Of a stretch of DNA of 40,896 nucleotides, positions 6,218-15,636 are shown one piece after another (the stretch's first letter is position 1; each line of letters opens with the position of its first letter). The notes below the pieces were generated by a model. The model did not search any database. It was not told the origin of the DNA and worked only from the letters and a program-made list of their open reading frames with translations. Made by a program: the position numbers and the translations under genes. The stretch is from JAUNSR01 sp036655355 (GTDB lineage: Bacteria > Bacteroidota > Bacteroidia > Bacteroidales > JAUNSR01): NCBI GenBank assembly GCA_036655355.1, contig JAVVQG010000019.1:1-40896 (forward strand), written 5' to 3'.

Positions 6218-8977
6218 TTAGAATTTAAAGCCTACATTCACGAAAACATTGATTCCCTGAGCATAATAATATTTATTCGGATAACGATTCACATCAAATG
6301 TAGAGTAGTCGAATCGACCTTGCTCATAACCTCCTGTCTGTATATCCCTCTTATTCAAAATATTACTTACACTCACATTTAAATTAAGCGCATATTTTCG
6401 TTGTATATAGATTAACTTACCTATCGACGCATTCAACATAAAGCCGCCTTTAAGTTCCTGCTGATGAGTGATCTCTTCGGCTTTAGTTTTATAGTTAGAC
6501 TCTATCTCTTCGGCGGTGCTCCCCTCCCATGGAAATGAGAGAGCTGCTCTTGTTCTGCGTACTGGTGATATATCCACATAAGCCCTATCGAAGTAGCACA
6601 GATTAACATCAAAGAACCATTGATTCGGTGCGGCCCAGTTTATACCAACATTGAATGCCTCCTGAGGAGTTCCTCCCACATTGTAATTTTTCAGATAGAC
6701 TACTTGAGCCGTATCTGGGAGACTTCCGTTTTCATAGTTCGTGATTCCGGTCGGACGGTTTTTATATTGATATCGGGCAACCGTTCCGACAAATGTCAAT
6801 GTTACATCCGGATACACTTTATACGCAACACCCAGTTCTATTCCTTTATATGTCTTATGAACTCCGGTCAAAATATAATTAACGAATGTCTGATACTGAT
6901 CATGGAAGAAGGAGCTTGTTTCAGTCTGATCATAGAAGTCAGAATAAAAACCTGTCAATCTTCCTTGGAATTTACGATATTGGAAACGATAGGTCAAATC
7001 CATACCCACTACACGTTCGCTTTTTAAATCGGGAATTATATTATCTTTCACCTTTGGAGAAAGGTAAGCCTGTCCGAAGTGAGGAGCACGCGTTTCGTAC
7101 ATGGCGTTTACCATAAAATAGTTTCTACCGTCGAGTTTATAGGTGACACCTGCTTTAACACCATAGTTCACATAACGGTGGGTTGAACCGTTTCCATAAG
7201 AATTTTCGGGAGCCCTTCCGTTTCGCATGTTTCCATGTCGCATAAATTGCGAATAAGAGAGTAATACAGCATAATCAATGTCCCAATGCGGAAGATTCAA
7301 GGTGTTTTGTGCCCAGATATTTGCTTTCAGGTTGCGTATATTGTAATCATAACCGAAAACATCACCCGCTTTAGCCTTGTGGTTCGGGTTATTCAGGTTA
7401 TTCTGCAATACATCCGGATTATTCGGAAAATCTCGCTCTGCATATTGATCCACGTCCAACCAGAACTGGCCACCTAACAAATCGTCGATCGTTTTATAAT
7501 AGCTTGCATCGGTATATTTCAAACCCATCCCTCCTTGCAGCGTCAGAAAATCACTCAAACGCGTATTTAGAGATGCATTAAGCATGTAATTGGCCTGATT
7601 ACTATGTCGGTTTTCCACAATATAGGTAGATCCCAAATCACTGCCTGTTTTCTCATTCTCCCAGTTATTGAGACGATTGACTGCATACATGTTATCCCAG
7701 TTCACTTGTCTGAAGTTAACATCGTTTTCCCAGAGATCGGTATACAGATCGATTGCAGACTGATCCGTAAAGAAACTTGGAAGTCGCCGATAATAATCCG
7801 GACGCGGATCGGGTGCATTATACCAATTCAGTGCAGAAGATGCATAATTGCTATAGCGGAATCCAGCTCCTGCATTAAACGTAGTTCCACGTTTGGGTTT
7901 CCATTCATAAGAGAGTACGATAGCGGGATCAAAAGCTTCTACTACGCGAGAATTTCGCTTCTTTCCGTTCTGATATCCCCAGTTCGGGTTATAAAGATTA
8001 TTTCCGGTGAGGCTGTAACACTCTTCATAGGTAGCGGAAGCTTGTCCTCTACGTGTAGGCGCCCCGAATGTAGAGATGGTAAAACTACTCCTTTCATTCA
8101 GAAACTTCTCTGCACTTAGGAAATATCCGTAAGACTCATAGAAAGTTCCCGGCACGATTCCTTCATCTGCATAGCGCGTGATGGCAGAAGCTACAAAGGC
8201 CCAACCGTTCGGTCTTAATCCGGTAGCATAGGTCACCATGCCTCGCCAATGATAGTTCCTATTGGTATAAGCGCCACTGAAGCGTACTCCTGGAGCATAT
8301 TCGGAAGCGCGGGTAGAGATATTCGTTACTCCACCAAGGTCGCCAAATGAAAAAGAGGCTGCTTCCAACCCGTTTGTTATCACTTTGTTTCTGAACGCAT
8401 AGTTCATTCCTCCCAGCATCGAATAATTGAAACTACCCCGTGCGGGATCGTTGAAATCAATACCGTTGATGTAGGTCTTATAATACTCCGAATCGTAACC
8501 TCGGATTCGAAAACGGGTTGCACCGAAAGCGTAACTGGCCGTACGAAGGTAAACATCGTCGGATGCACCCGATAGGTTGCCGATGGATTGACTGTTCCCG
8601 GCCTCATCATCTAACTGTGACTCATCAAACGTGATCAACGCCTCTTCGTCGTTGTCGTAGGGATTTTCCGTAGGAGCGATTTTTATTACTCCTAAGTCGG
8701 TTACTTTATCAGACGCCACCTTCACTTCTGACTCTATGGTTGCATATCCTCTCGAGGTGATTGAAAGCAGATCTGTTCCCACTGTCACATTTGATAACCT
8801 GAAATCGCCCAAAGGACCCGATACCACAAATCGGTTCTGATCTCTTAGCATCACATTCGCTCCCGGTACCGGCTTGCCTGTTTGAGCATCTACCAGAACC
8901 CCCGTAATTCCTCCTGTCTGTGCATAAAGCATAGCATTTAAGAGTAAAGTCAAGAATAGTATGATCTTTTTCTTCAT
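6218..8977 (-). CDS. TonB-dependent outer-membrane receptor
   Basis: This receptor of about 919 residues starts at the ATG at 8977 (an in-frame ATG four codons earlier would spoil the signal peptide MKKKIILFLTLLLNAMLYA). A carboxypeptidase-regulatory-like beta-sandwich follows, with the typical ITGVLVDAQTGKPVPGANV, then a plug domain (about residues 110-230, including VYLRTASYAFGATRFRIRGY), then a 22-strand barrel that ends in the usual aromatic (VNVGFKF). It lacks the long SusC-type plug signature and no SusD follows, so it is better viewed as a non-SusC receptor working with the downstream DUF5689 lipoprotein. The substrate is unknown. Confidence 0.88.
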   Translation of the reverse strand: MKKKIILFLTLLLNAMLYAQTGGITGVLVDAQTGKPVPGANVMLRDQNRFVVSGPLGDFRLSNVTVGTDLLSITSRGYATIESEVKVASDKVTDLGVIKIAPTENPYDNDEEALITFDESQLDDEAGNSQSIGNLSGASDDVYLRTASYAFGATRFRIRGYDSEYYKTYINGIDFNDPARGSFNYSMLGGMNYAFRNKVITNGLEAASFSFGDLGGVTNISTRASEYAPGVRFSGAYTNRNYHWRGMVTYATGLRPNGWAFVASAITRYADEGIVPGTFYESYGYFLSAEKFLNERSSFTISTFGAPTRRGQASATYEECYSLTGNNLYNPNWGYQNGKKRNSRVVEAFDPAIVLSYEWKPKRGTTFNAGAGFRYSNYASSALNWYNAPDPRPDYYRRLPSFFTDQSAIDLYTDLWENDVNFRQVNWDNMYAVNRLNNWENEKTGSDLGSTYIVENRHSNQANYMLNASLNTRLSDFLTLQGGMGLKYTDASYYKTIDDLLGGQFWLDVDQYAERDFPNNPDVLQNNLNNPNHKAKAGDVFGYDYNIRNLKANIWAQNTLNLPHWDIDYAVLLSYSQFMRHGNMRNGRAPENSYGNGSTHRYVNYGVKAGVTYKLDGRNYFMVNAMYETRAPHFGQAYLSPKVKDNIIPDLKSERVVGMDLTYRFQYRKFQGRLTGFYSDFYDQTETSSFFHDQYQTFVNYILTGVHKTYKGIELGVAYKVYPDVTLTFVGTVARYQYKNRPTGITNYENGSLPDTAQVVYLKNYNVGGTPQEAFNVGINWAAPNQWFFDVNLCYFDRAYVDISPVRRTRAALSFPWEGSTAEEIESNYKTKAEEITHQQELKGGFMLNASIGKLIYIQRKYALNLNVSVSNILNKRDIQTGGYEQGRFDYSTFDVNRYPNKYYYAQGINVFVNVGFKF

Positions 8978-9241
8978 AAACGCAATCATATTTATTTAAT
9001 ATTCAACTCACTTTCTTAAAAAATCACTTACAACCCGAATAAATTTTATAATCGGATGTGTTCTTTATCACTCTCTATGAATTGAAACAATAAATCATGA
9101 GAATCGTTTTGTATTTTAAACTCTTTTATTGATATGATATACTATAATCGGAGCAAAAATCAATAACTATCAATATAATCTACTCAATTCTTTATTATAT
9201 TTATAAATCAAACCTCAAAGTCAACATCTTAATTTACAACT

Positions 9242-10426
9242 ATGAAAGTCAGACTTATTGCTATCTGTACCCTCATCATTCTGGCTGTTACTCCAATTTA
9301 CGCAGACAAAAAGGTGAAAAAGGTAAAAACACTAATCCAAACAACGGGAGATGAAAACATCCCGGACAAAAGAGTGGAAGTATATGAAATCAAAGCCGAG
9401 AAGGAGCGAAATAAGATCATTCTTACAGGATCCACTACCAATCCCGATGTAAAAGAGAAGCTCCTAAAGGGATTGAACGAGCGGAAGATTCGTTTTACAG
9501 ATCAGATCATTTTATTGCCCGATACGACAGAAGACAAAGCCTGTTACGGTGTTGTTAATCTCTCTGCAATGAATATGCGCAACAGGCCTTCTTATAGCGC
9601 AGAGATGGTGTCGCAGGGCATTCTGGGGATGCCTGTTCGGATCTTGGAAAAGAAAAACTGGCGAAGGGTACAGACTCCAGATAATTATATCGGCTGGGTT
9701 ACTTCCGGGAGTGTGCAGGCCATGACGAAAGCGGAGTATAATGCCTGGGTGGATGCTCCGAAAGTGGTTTTTATCCGCCCATACGGTTTCTGTTATAGCA
9801 AACCGGACAAAAATGCTCAAACTGTTTCTGATTTGGTAAGCGGCGCGATGCTCCAATGGGAAGGCGAATACCAAGGATTTCACATGGTGGTTTATCCGGA
9901 CGGCAGAAAAGGATTCGTCAGTAAAGCAGAAGCCATACCCTTTGAAAATTGGATAAAAAGCAGACAACAAAACCCCTCATTTTTCATCACAACGGCCTGG
10001 AAATACCTGGGCATCCCCTATCTGTGGGGAGGAACTTCTCCCAAAGGAATGGATTGCAGTGGATTCATAAAGACTATCGCTTTCCAAAATGGTTTGATTC
10101 TCTCGCGCGATGCATCTCAACAAGCATATGAAGGGGAAAGAATAGAAACAAATGGAAATTTCGACTTACTTTTGCCGGGCGATTTTCTTTTCTTTGGTAA
10201 AAAAGAGGAAAATAAAGAACGGGTTGTTCATGTAGGTCTTTACCTCGGAAACAAAAGATTCATTCATGCGGCAACCTGCATCAAAGTGGGTAGCTTTGAC
10301 CCCTCTAGTGATGAATATGATGAATATAATACAAATCGTTTCCTTTGGGCGACACGGATTTATAATTCCATCGCATCCCCGGGTATTGTTCCCGTTAAAG
10401 ATAACTCTTATTACCAAAATCAATAA
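9242..10426 (+). CDS. SH3-NlpC/P60 cysteine endopeptidase for cell-wall peptides (YkfC/DPP VI type)
   Basis: The 394-residue protein has a signal peptide (MKVRLIAICTLIILAVTPIYA), an N-terminal basic region, two bacterial SH3 domains (about 98-155 and 172-232), and an NlpC/P60 domain with catalytic Cys272 (MDCSGF), His330 (VVHVGLY) and His342 (FIHAAT). This is the architecture of gamma-D-glutamyl-L-diamino-acid endopeptidases, which cut L-Ala-D-Glu from diaminopimelate in muropeptides. The next gene, 14 bp downstream, is a dipeptide epimerase that would use the released L-Ala-D-Glu; this closely parallels ykfC/ykfB of Bacillus and strongly supports the call. The location should be periplasmic. 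Confidence 0.88.
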   Translation: MKVRLIAICTLIILAVTPIYADKKVKKVKTLIQTTGDENIPDKRVEVYEIKAEKERNKIILTGSTTNPDVKEKLLKGLNERKIRFTDQIILLPDTTEDKACYGVVNLSAMNMRNRPSYSAEMVSQGILGMPVRILEKKNWRRVQTPDNYIGWVTSGSVQAMTKAEYNAWVDAPKVVFIRPYGFCYSKPDKNAQTVSDLVSGAMLQWEGEYQGFHMVVYPDGRKGFVSKAEAIPFENWIKSRQQNPSFFITTAWKYLGIPYLWGGTSPKGMDCSGFIKTIAFQNGLILSRDASQQAYEGERIETNGNFDLLLPGDFLFFGKKEENKERVVHVGLYLGNKRFIHAATCIKVGSFDPSSDEYDEYNTNRFLWATRIYNSIASPGIVPVKDNSYYQNQ

Positions 10427-10440
10427 AACACAATAAACAG

Positions 10441-11607
10441 ATGAATCAAACACGAAGAAACTTTCTGCGGAATTCAGCATTTGCCCTAGCCGGGGCAACG
10501 ATGCCTTTTTCACCGGCTCTCGCTTCCATGTTGGGATCTTCCTCCATACGACCTTCTGTTTCAGGAAATAAAAAAATGAAACTTACATTCAAACCTTACG
10601 ACTTGCAACTAAAACATGTATTCACGGTAGCTTCTTATTCAAGAAAGACGACACCCGATGTACAAGTGGAAATAGAATACGAAGGTTTCACCGGATACGG
10701 AGAAGCCTCCATGCCTCCTTATTTGGGCGAAACGCAACAATCGGTCTGCGATTTTCTGAAAAAAGTGAATCTGGAACAATTCTCCGATCCATTTAATTTA
10801 GAAGAGATTCTGATCTATGTTGACCAACTCGCGCCTGGGAATACGGCAGCTAAAGCTTCTGTTGACATCGCATTACACGACCTTATCGGTAAATTACTCG
10901 GTGCTCCCTGGCACCGCATCTGGGGTTTGAATCCTCAAAATACCATCTCCACTACGTATACGATTGGAATAGACACGCCGGAAGTGGTAAAAGAAAAAAC
11001 AATGGAAGTTGCCGGTCAGTTTAATATACTGAAAGTAAAAGTGGGCCTCGACGGCGACAAAGAGATGATCAAAGCCATCCGCGAAGTATGCGATCTTCCC
11101 ATCGCCGTTGATGCAAATCAAGGATGGAAAGACAAATACCATGCCCTCGACATGATTCATTGGCTAAAAGAACAGGGAATCGTGATGGTGGAACAACCCA
11201 TGTCAAAAACCCAGTTAGACGATATTGCATGGGTTACGCAACAAAGTCCCCTTCCAATATTTGCGGATGAGTCTCTGCAGCGATTATCTGATGTTACCCG
11301 TTTACAGGGAGCTTTTTCAGGCATCAATATCAAATTGATGAAATGTACCGGAATGAGAGAAGCTTGGAAAATGGCTAACCTTGCTAAAGCTCTCGATATG
11401 AAAGTTATGATCGGATGCATGACTGAGACTTCCTGTGCTATTTCGGCTGCGGCTCAACTCTCCCCCATCGCAGATTTTGCAGACCTCGACGGAAATCTAT
11501 TGATTTCTAATGACATCTTTGAAGGGGTAAAGGTTGAAAAGGGTAAAATCGTTTTGAATGACCTGCCGGGTATCGGTATTATAAAAAAAGGAAGCAATGA
11601 AGTCTAA
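10441..11607 (+). CDS. L-Ala-D/L-Glu (dipeptide) epimerase with a Tat signal
   Basis: A 388-residue enolase-superfamily enzyme of the muconate-lactonising subgroup. The acid/base lysines are K198-x-K200 (LKVKVG) and K298 (INIKLMK); metal ligands are D224 (VDANQGW), E251 (EQPM) and D276 (ADESL). The TDETSC-like loop appears as MTETSC. Together with the NlpC/P60 gene upstream this fits L-Ala-D/L-Glu epimerase. The N-terminus is a twin-arginine signal (TRRNFLRNSAFALAG), so the folded enzyme would be exported, whereas Bacillus and E. coli homologues are cytoplasmic. Its stop overlaps the next start by 11 bp, which indicates translational coupling. Confidence 0.88.
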   Translation: MNQTRRNFLRNSAFALAGATMPFSPALASMLGSSSIRPSVSGNKKMKLTFKPYDLQLKHVFTVASYSRKTTPDVQVEIEYEGFTGYGEASMPPYLGETQQSVCDFLKKVNLEQFSDPFNLEEILIYVDQLAPGNTAAKASVDIALHDLIGKLLGAPWHRIWGLNPQNTISTTYTIGIDTPEVVKEKTMEVAGQFNILKVKVGLDGDKEMIKAIREVCDLPIAVDANQGWKDKYHALDMIHWLKEQGIVMVEQPMSKTQLDDIAWVTQQSPLPIFADESLQRLSDVTRLQGAFSGINIKLMKCTGMREAWKMANLAKALDMKVMIGCMTETSCAISAAAQLSPIADFADLDGNLLISNDIFEGVKVEKGKIVLNDLPGIGIIKKGSNEV

Positions 11608-12961
11608 GAGTATTCCGGGATTGATACTGACCTCCGGAATCATGGTATCTGTATTTACCGGATGTACCCTAAGAGCTCAAGAATGTGACTCGCTCTCCGG
11701 AATTGAAAAAGAACGATTACACCGAATCCGATTAGATTTCAATAAAAAGAAAGAAGATATTCTTCCGTTCATCTCCCGATATTACCCCGAAGTAAACGAT
11801 TCCATGCTAATCAACTGGGAGAAAGACCATTCGTTAGAGATGATGGAGATTGATGGTGAGAAATGGTATTTTCGAAATGCTGCCAGGAACTTGTTTCGAA
11901 TAAACCCAGAAGCTAAGAGGAGAATGATAGAGAAAGATGGAGAAACTCCTTTGTCGGGTTATGAAGCGGTGAATGCCCTCCATGTACCCGATGTAATCGC
12001 ATCCCTTGAAGGAAGCGCGGCCACACAAACAAAACCGCTTAATATAAAAGTAAAGTATACCCTCACGGTAGATGCAGGTGCAGTAAAGGAGGGTGAATTG
12101 GTGCGGTGTTGGCTGCCTTATCCGCGTGAGGACAATCCCCGACAGAAAGAAGTTCGTCTTCTTTCGGCGAATCCCTCAAATTACCTACTCTCACCAAATG
12201 AATACAAACACCGCTCCATCTATCTGGAAAAGATCAAAGTTGATGATGAACCAGTGGTATTTGAAGTGGAATATAGTTACACCTCTGCTGCAGAATGGTT
12301 CAATCTGACTCCGGATTCAATTCGGCCCTACAATATCGCTTCCCCTATTTATAAGGAATACACGCAGGAAAGAGATTCACACGTGCGATTTTCGAAGCGA
12401 TTAAGACAATTGGCAGATTCAATAAGAGGAGAAGAAACGAATCCGTATCGGATTGTTCGAAAAACATTCAACTATATAAACGATAATTACCCTTGGGCAA
12501 GTGCCAGAGAATACTCTACGATTCCCAATATACCGGAATATGTAGTGGAAAACGGTCACGGTGATTGCGGGCAGGTTTCTCTGTTGTTTATTACCCTATG
12601 CCGAATAAATGGTATTCCTGCAAAATGGCAAAGTGGGTTTATGATGCATCCCCAAGGAGTTAATCTCCACGATTGGGCGGAAGTGTGGTATGAAGGAATC
12701 GGCTGGGTGCCGGTTGATCAGTCTTTCGGAATTCCGGAATTTGCGACTGATGAAAAGAGTCGTTATTTCTTTGCAAACGGCATAGATGCTTACCGAATGG
12801 TTGTAAACGATGACTATTCTGTGCCCCTCTTCCCGGAGAAAAAACACATTCGAAGCGAAACTGTTGATTTTCAACGGGGAGAGGTGGAAACAGAAAAAGA
12901 AAATCTATATTTTAATCAATGGGATTGGCATCTTGATGTCTCTTACGAGCCCATTCCATAA
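11597..12961 (+). CDS. Transglutaminase-like lipoprotein of the muropeptide operon
   Basis: This 454-residue protein has a signal peptide with probable lipobox FTGC (Cys23). After an N-terminal helical region (25-130) and a beta domain (about 145-235, KVKYTLTVDAG to FEVEYSYT), it has a transglutaminase-like core with a complete Cys-His-Asp triad: C324 (HGDCGQ), H358 (LHDWAEVWY) and D374 (VPVDQSF). In bacteria such cores are more often peptidases or amidases than cross-linkers. Its overlap with the epimerase gene suggests it acts on wall-derived or other extracellular peptides; that role is inference. It ends in a 50-bp tail-to-tail overlap with the sulfatase-maturase gene. Confidence 0.78.
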   Translation: MKSKSIPGLILTSGIMVSVFTGCTLRAQECDSLSGIEKERLHRIRLDFNKKKEDILPFISRYYPEVNDSMLINWEKDHSLEMMEIDGEKWYFRNAARNLFRINPEAKRRMIEKDGETPLSGYEAVNALHVPDVIASLEGSAATQTKPLNIKVKYTLTVDAGAVKEGELVRCWLPYPREDNPRQKEVRLLSANPSNYLLSPNEYKHRSIYLEKIKVDDEPVVFEVEYSYTSAAEWFNLTPDSIRPYNIASPIYKEYTQERDSHVRFSKRLRQLADSIRGEETNPYRIVRKTFNYINDNYPWASAREYSTIPNIPEYVVENGHGDCGQVSLLFITLCRINGIPAKWQSGFMMHPQGVNLHDWAEVWYEGIGWVPVDQSFGIPEFATDEKSRYFFANGIDAYRMVVNDDYSVPLFPEKKHIRSETVDFQRGEVETEKENLYFNQWDWHLDVSYEPIP

Positions 12962-14159
12962 CATTGGCTGGCGGACGCTGATTTTTAAGTTCGTTCGCCA
13001 TAAAGTCCATATACGGAGCAACGTGTTTGAAGAACTGATAAAAACCTTGACATAAGTAGTTCAGTCCCGGTTCACCATCTTTCGTAAATGCGAATCGGTT
13101 CTTCGGACACTCCCCATTACATGCGAAAAGATATTCGCAATTCTTACATTGTCCCGGCAGAGAAGTTTGTTTCATCGCTCCAAATTCCTGCTGACGTTCG
13201 CTGTACATCATATTCACCAACGTATCGGTATAAATATTCCCAAGTTTGTATTCCGGAAAAACATAATGGTCGCAACTGTATACGTCCCCATTGAATTCCA
13301 TCACTCCCGCATGACCGCATTTTTTAGCGAGTGTACAAACTCCAGGTTGAGCACCTACCCAGTTTGCAAGCGTAGAATCGAAAATTTGGATGTAGTATTC
13401 ACCAACATCCTCTTTAATCCACTCATCAAAAATCGCACAGAGAAAATCACCCCATTGTTGAGGCGAAATTGAGAAATCCGCCAAGCCGGTTTCTCCCATT
13501 TGTGACGGAGAAGAAAGGTGTCTACCATCCTGATGTTCAGTAATACGTTCCACAATTGGTGCGAATTGAATGTATTTACAACCTATCTCTTTAAAAAAGT
13601 GATAGAAATCCAATGGATATTCGGCATTGAAATCATTGATAACAGCCATTGCGTTCCATTCCACCCCATATTTATTCAACAGGTTGATTCCTTTCATCAC
13701 TTTTACAAAAGAGGGTTGTCCCATCTTATTCTTTCTGTATTCGTCGTGAAACTCCTGTGGTCCATCAATAGAGACTCCTACCAACCAGTTATTCTCTTTA
13801 AAGAATTTACACCAGTCATCGGTAAGCAACGTACCGTTTGTCTGAATGCAATTATCAATCTGACGACCGTTAGCATATCTTCTTTGAAGTTCAACAACCT
13901 TTTTATAGAATGAAAGAGGACGCATAAGCGTTTCCCCTCCATGCCAGGTAAAAAGCACCTCATGCATCGTTTGCGAATTGATATAAGATTCAATGAACTT
14001 TTCAAGTAGTTCATCACTCATCACATGCTTGGGGTTATCTTTATAAAGTTTATTTTTCTCAAGATAATAACAGTAATCACACGCCAGGTTACATACGGCA
14101 CCTACCGGTTTAGCCATAATATATAGAGGAGACGCAAAAGGAGCAAATGTTGAAGCCAT
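12912..14159 (-). CDS. chuR: Anaerobic sulfatase-maturating radical SAM enzyme
   Basis: The 415-residue protein has the radical SAM cluster C23-x3-C27-x2-C30 (CNLACDYC), the WHGGET motif around residue 73, and a C-terminal SPASM domain holding two auxiliary clusters (cysteines in GVCTLAKKCGHAG, YSCDHY and QCKNCEYLFACNGECPKN). This combination, with the extra tyrosine of CDYCYYLEK, is typical of anSME/ChuR, which oxidises a Cys or Ser in sulfatases to formylglycine. No sulfatase is in the window, so it must act in trans. The last 50 bp overlap the convergent transglutaminase-like gene. An inverted repeat, ATCCGC/GCGGAT (14181-14186 with 14216-14221), lies in its leader. Confidence 0.9.
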   Translation of the reverse strand: MASTFAPFASPLYIMAKPVGAVCNLACDYCYYLEKNKLYKDNPKHVMSDELLEKFIESYINSQTMHEVLFTWHGGETLMRPLSFYKKVVELQRRYANGRQIDNCIQTNGTLLTDDWCKFFKENNWLVGVSIDGPQEFHDEYRKNKMGQPSFVKVMKGINLLNKYGVEWNAMAVINDFNAEYPLDFYHFFKEIGCKYIQFAPIVERITEHQDGRHLSSPSQMGETGLADFSISPQQWGDFLCAIFDEWIKEDVGEYYIQIFDSTLANWVGAQPGVCTLAKKCGHAGVMEFNGDVYSCDHYVFPEYKLGNIYTDTLVNMMYSERQQEFGAMKQTSLPGQCKNCEYLFACNGECPKNRFAFTKDGEPGLNYLCQGFYQFFKHVAPYMDFMANELKNQRPPANVMEWARKRHQDANPID

Positions 14160-14225
14160 CGATAATAGGTTTAATAAAAAATCCGCGATTGAAGAAGAAT
14201 TGATTCAACTCAAGAGCGGATGCCA

Positions 14226-14267
14226 AAAATAATAAAAGGAGAAGAAGATACAATCCCCTTCTCCTTT
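14226..14267 (-). terminator. Terminator downstream of ridA
   Basis: AAAGGAGAAG (14235-14244) pairs with CTTCTCCTTT (14258-14267) in a 10-bp stem. Read on the minus strand the stem is followed by a T-rich run (TTATTATTTTT), giving an intrinsic terminator 18 bp past the ridA stop. Confidence 0.8.
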
Positions 14268-14284
14268 ATAATTGCCTTAAAAGA

Positions 14285-14662
14285 TTATTTCACAGCGATA
14301 GCTTCAATTTCCACCAATGCATTTTTAGGCAAAGTGCGAACTGCAAAAGCAGATCTCGCAGGGAAAGTTTCACCGAACTGCTGTGCATATACTGCGTTCA
14401 TCTCTGCAAATAGAGACATATCGGCAAGGAATACGGTTGTTTTCACAATGTGATCCGTAGTCAAACCCGCTTCTGCCAAGATTGCTTTGAGATTTTTGAA
14501 AGACTGAGTAGTCTGTTCAGTGATTCCACCTTCTGCAAATTCACCTGTTGCAGGATCTACAGGTAGCTGTCCTGAAATAAACACCATTCCGTTTGCTTCA
14601 ATTGCCTGGCTGTAAGGACCGATAGCTGCGGGAGCATTCGATGTGTTGATTACTTTTTTCAT
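14285..14662 (-). CDS. ridA: RidA family enamine/imine deaminase
   Basis: The 125-residue length, the SNAPAAIGPYSQAI opening, the conserved arginine of FPARSAFAV (about residue 105) and the glutamate of VEIEAIA (about 118-120) match RidA (YjgF/YER057c/UK114). These proteins form trimers and hydrolyse reactive 2-aminoacrylate and related enamines made by PLP enzymes. The key Arg and Glu are present, so it should be active. It is a single-gene unit: a terminator follows it, and the gap upstream contains short repeats. Confidence 0.9.
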   Translation of the reverse strand: MKKVINTSNAPAAIGPYSQAIEANGMVFISGQLPVDPATGEFAEGGITEQTTQSFKNLKAILAEAGLTTDHIVKTTVFLADMSLFAEMNAVYAQQFGETFPARSAFAVRTLPKNALVEIEAIAVK

Positions 14663-14684
14663 ACGATTTTAATTTAAAAGGTTA

Positions 14685-14762
14685 AATCGGATTACGGTAT
14701 CAATTAACAATGTCTATTAATAATGTCTATTAATAGTATTTATTTAAACACCCTATCCGATT
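14685..14762. repeat. Two 13-bp direct repeats inside an 8-bp inverted repeat
   Basis: AATGTCTATTAAT occurs twice in perfect tandem (14709-14721 and 14722-14734) between ridA and rlmB. The pair lies between AATCGGAT (14685-14692) and ATCCGATT (14755-14762). It may be an operator for ridA or slippage-derived; there is no further support. Confidence 0.5.
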
Positions 14763-14779
14763 ATTATAATGTGACGATA

Positions 14780-15532
14780 TTACGCTTCCTGCTCATTCAT
14801 TCGCTGACGTACAGCCTCATACAATAGAACCCCCGCAGCCACAGACACATTCAACGATCCTATTTCCCCGAACTGAGGAATAGAAACCAGAACGTCACAG
14901 ATACGCAAGTTCTCATTACTGATACCGGTATCCTCCGAACCCATGACAATTGCAACAGGATCTACATAATCGGTTGTTTTCGTATAATTCATAGAAGATT
15001 TCTCTGTGGCAGCTACCAATTTGAAGCCTGATTGCTGAAGAAAACGAAGTGCTTCGTTTATGCTTCTCTCACGACAAACAGGAATATGGTGCAATGCCCC
15101 TGCCGATGTTTTAACAGCATCTGCATTTACAGACACGCTTCCTCTTTCAGGGATTACAATCGCATCCACACCGGCACATTCGCACGTACGTGCAATCGCG
15201 CCGAAATTACGAACGTCTGTAATACCATCTAATACCATAATCAAAGGGACACGGCCCTCTTCATAAATCATCGGAACAATCTGCTCTAGCTTTTGGTAAG
15301 TAACAGCAGAAACAAAAGCCACCACTCCCTGGTGATTTTTGCGTGTAATACGGTTTAGGCGTTCTACCGGTACTCGCTGCACCGGAATATCGGTTTCGCG
15401 TAGTGCAGCAAAGAGTTCTTTCGCAAGATCCCCTTCCAAACCGATTTTCACCATTACCTTGTCAATATCTTTTCCGGCCTGAATCGCTTCAATAAGGGCG
15501 CGGATTCCAAAGATCATTTCGTTTTTTTCCAT
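14780..15532 (-). CDS. rlmB: 23S rRNA (guanosine-2'-O)-methyltransferase, SpoU/TrmH family
   Basis: A 250-residue SPOUT methyltransferase. The N-terminal substrate-binding domain (about 1-75) starts with the family's IFGIRALIEAI. The knotted catalytic domain shows motif 1 (NFGAIARTCECAG), motif 2 (VMGSEDTGIS) and motif 3 (GSLNVSVAAGVLLYE). This length and motif set fit RlmB, which methylates G2251 of 23S rRNA, although TrmH-family paralogues look similar. It is downstream of recN on the same strand with a 104-bp gap, so co-transcription is uncertain. Confidence 0.88.
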   Translation of the reverse strand: MEKNEMIFGIRALIEAIQAGKDIDKVMVKIGLEGDLAKELFAALRETDIPVQRVPVERLNRITRKNHQGVVAFVSAVTYQKLEQIVPMIYEEGRVPLIMVLDGITDVRNFGAIARTCECAGVDAIVIPERGSVSVNADAVKTSAGALHHIPVCRERSINEALRFLQQSGFKLVAATEKSSMNYTKTTDYVDPVAIVMGSEDTGISNENLRICDVLVSIPQFGEIGSLNVSVAAGVLLYEAVRQRMNEQEA

Positions 15533-15636
15533 ACTTTATTGTTTAGGCCTCCTCCTTCCGGGCATCGTTGAACCACTCTGTAATACAAACAAATCTAATA
15601 AACTGCGGTTCAGAACACTCCGGGGAATGATCCTTT

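Noticed and set aside
6620..7027. Open frames of 60-171 codons on the plus strand opposite the TonB receptor gene
   Set aside because: They run antisense to a clear receptor gene and show no domain or signal features; they are shadows of its codon pattern.
15533..15636. Possible element between recN and rlmB
   Set aside because: Only short imperfect complementarities are present, with no stable stem or T-run.
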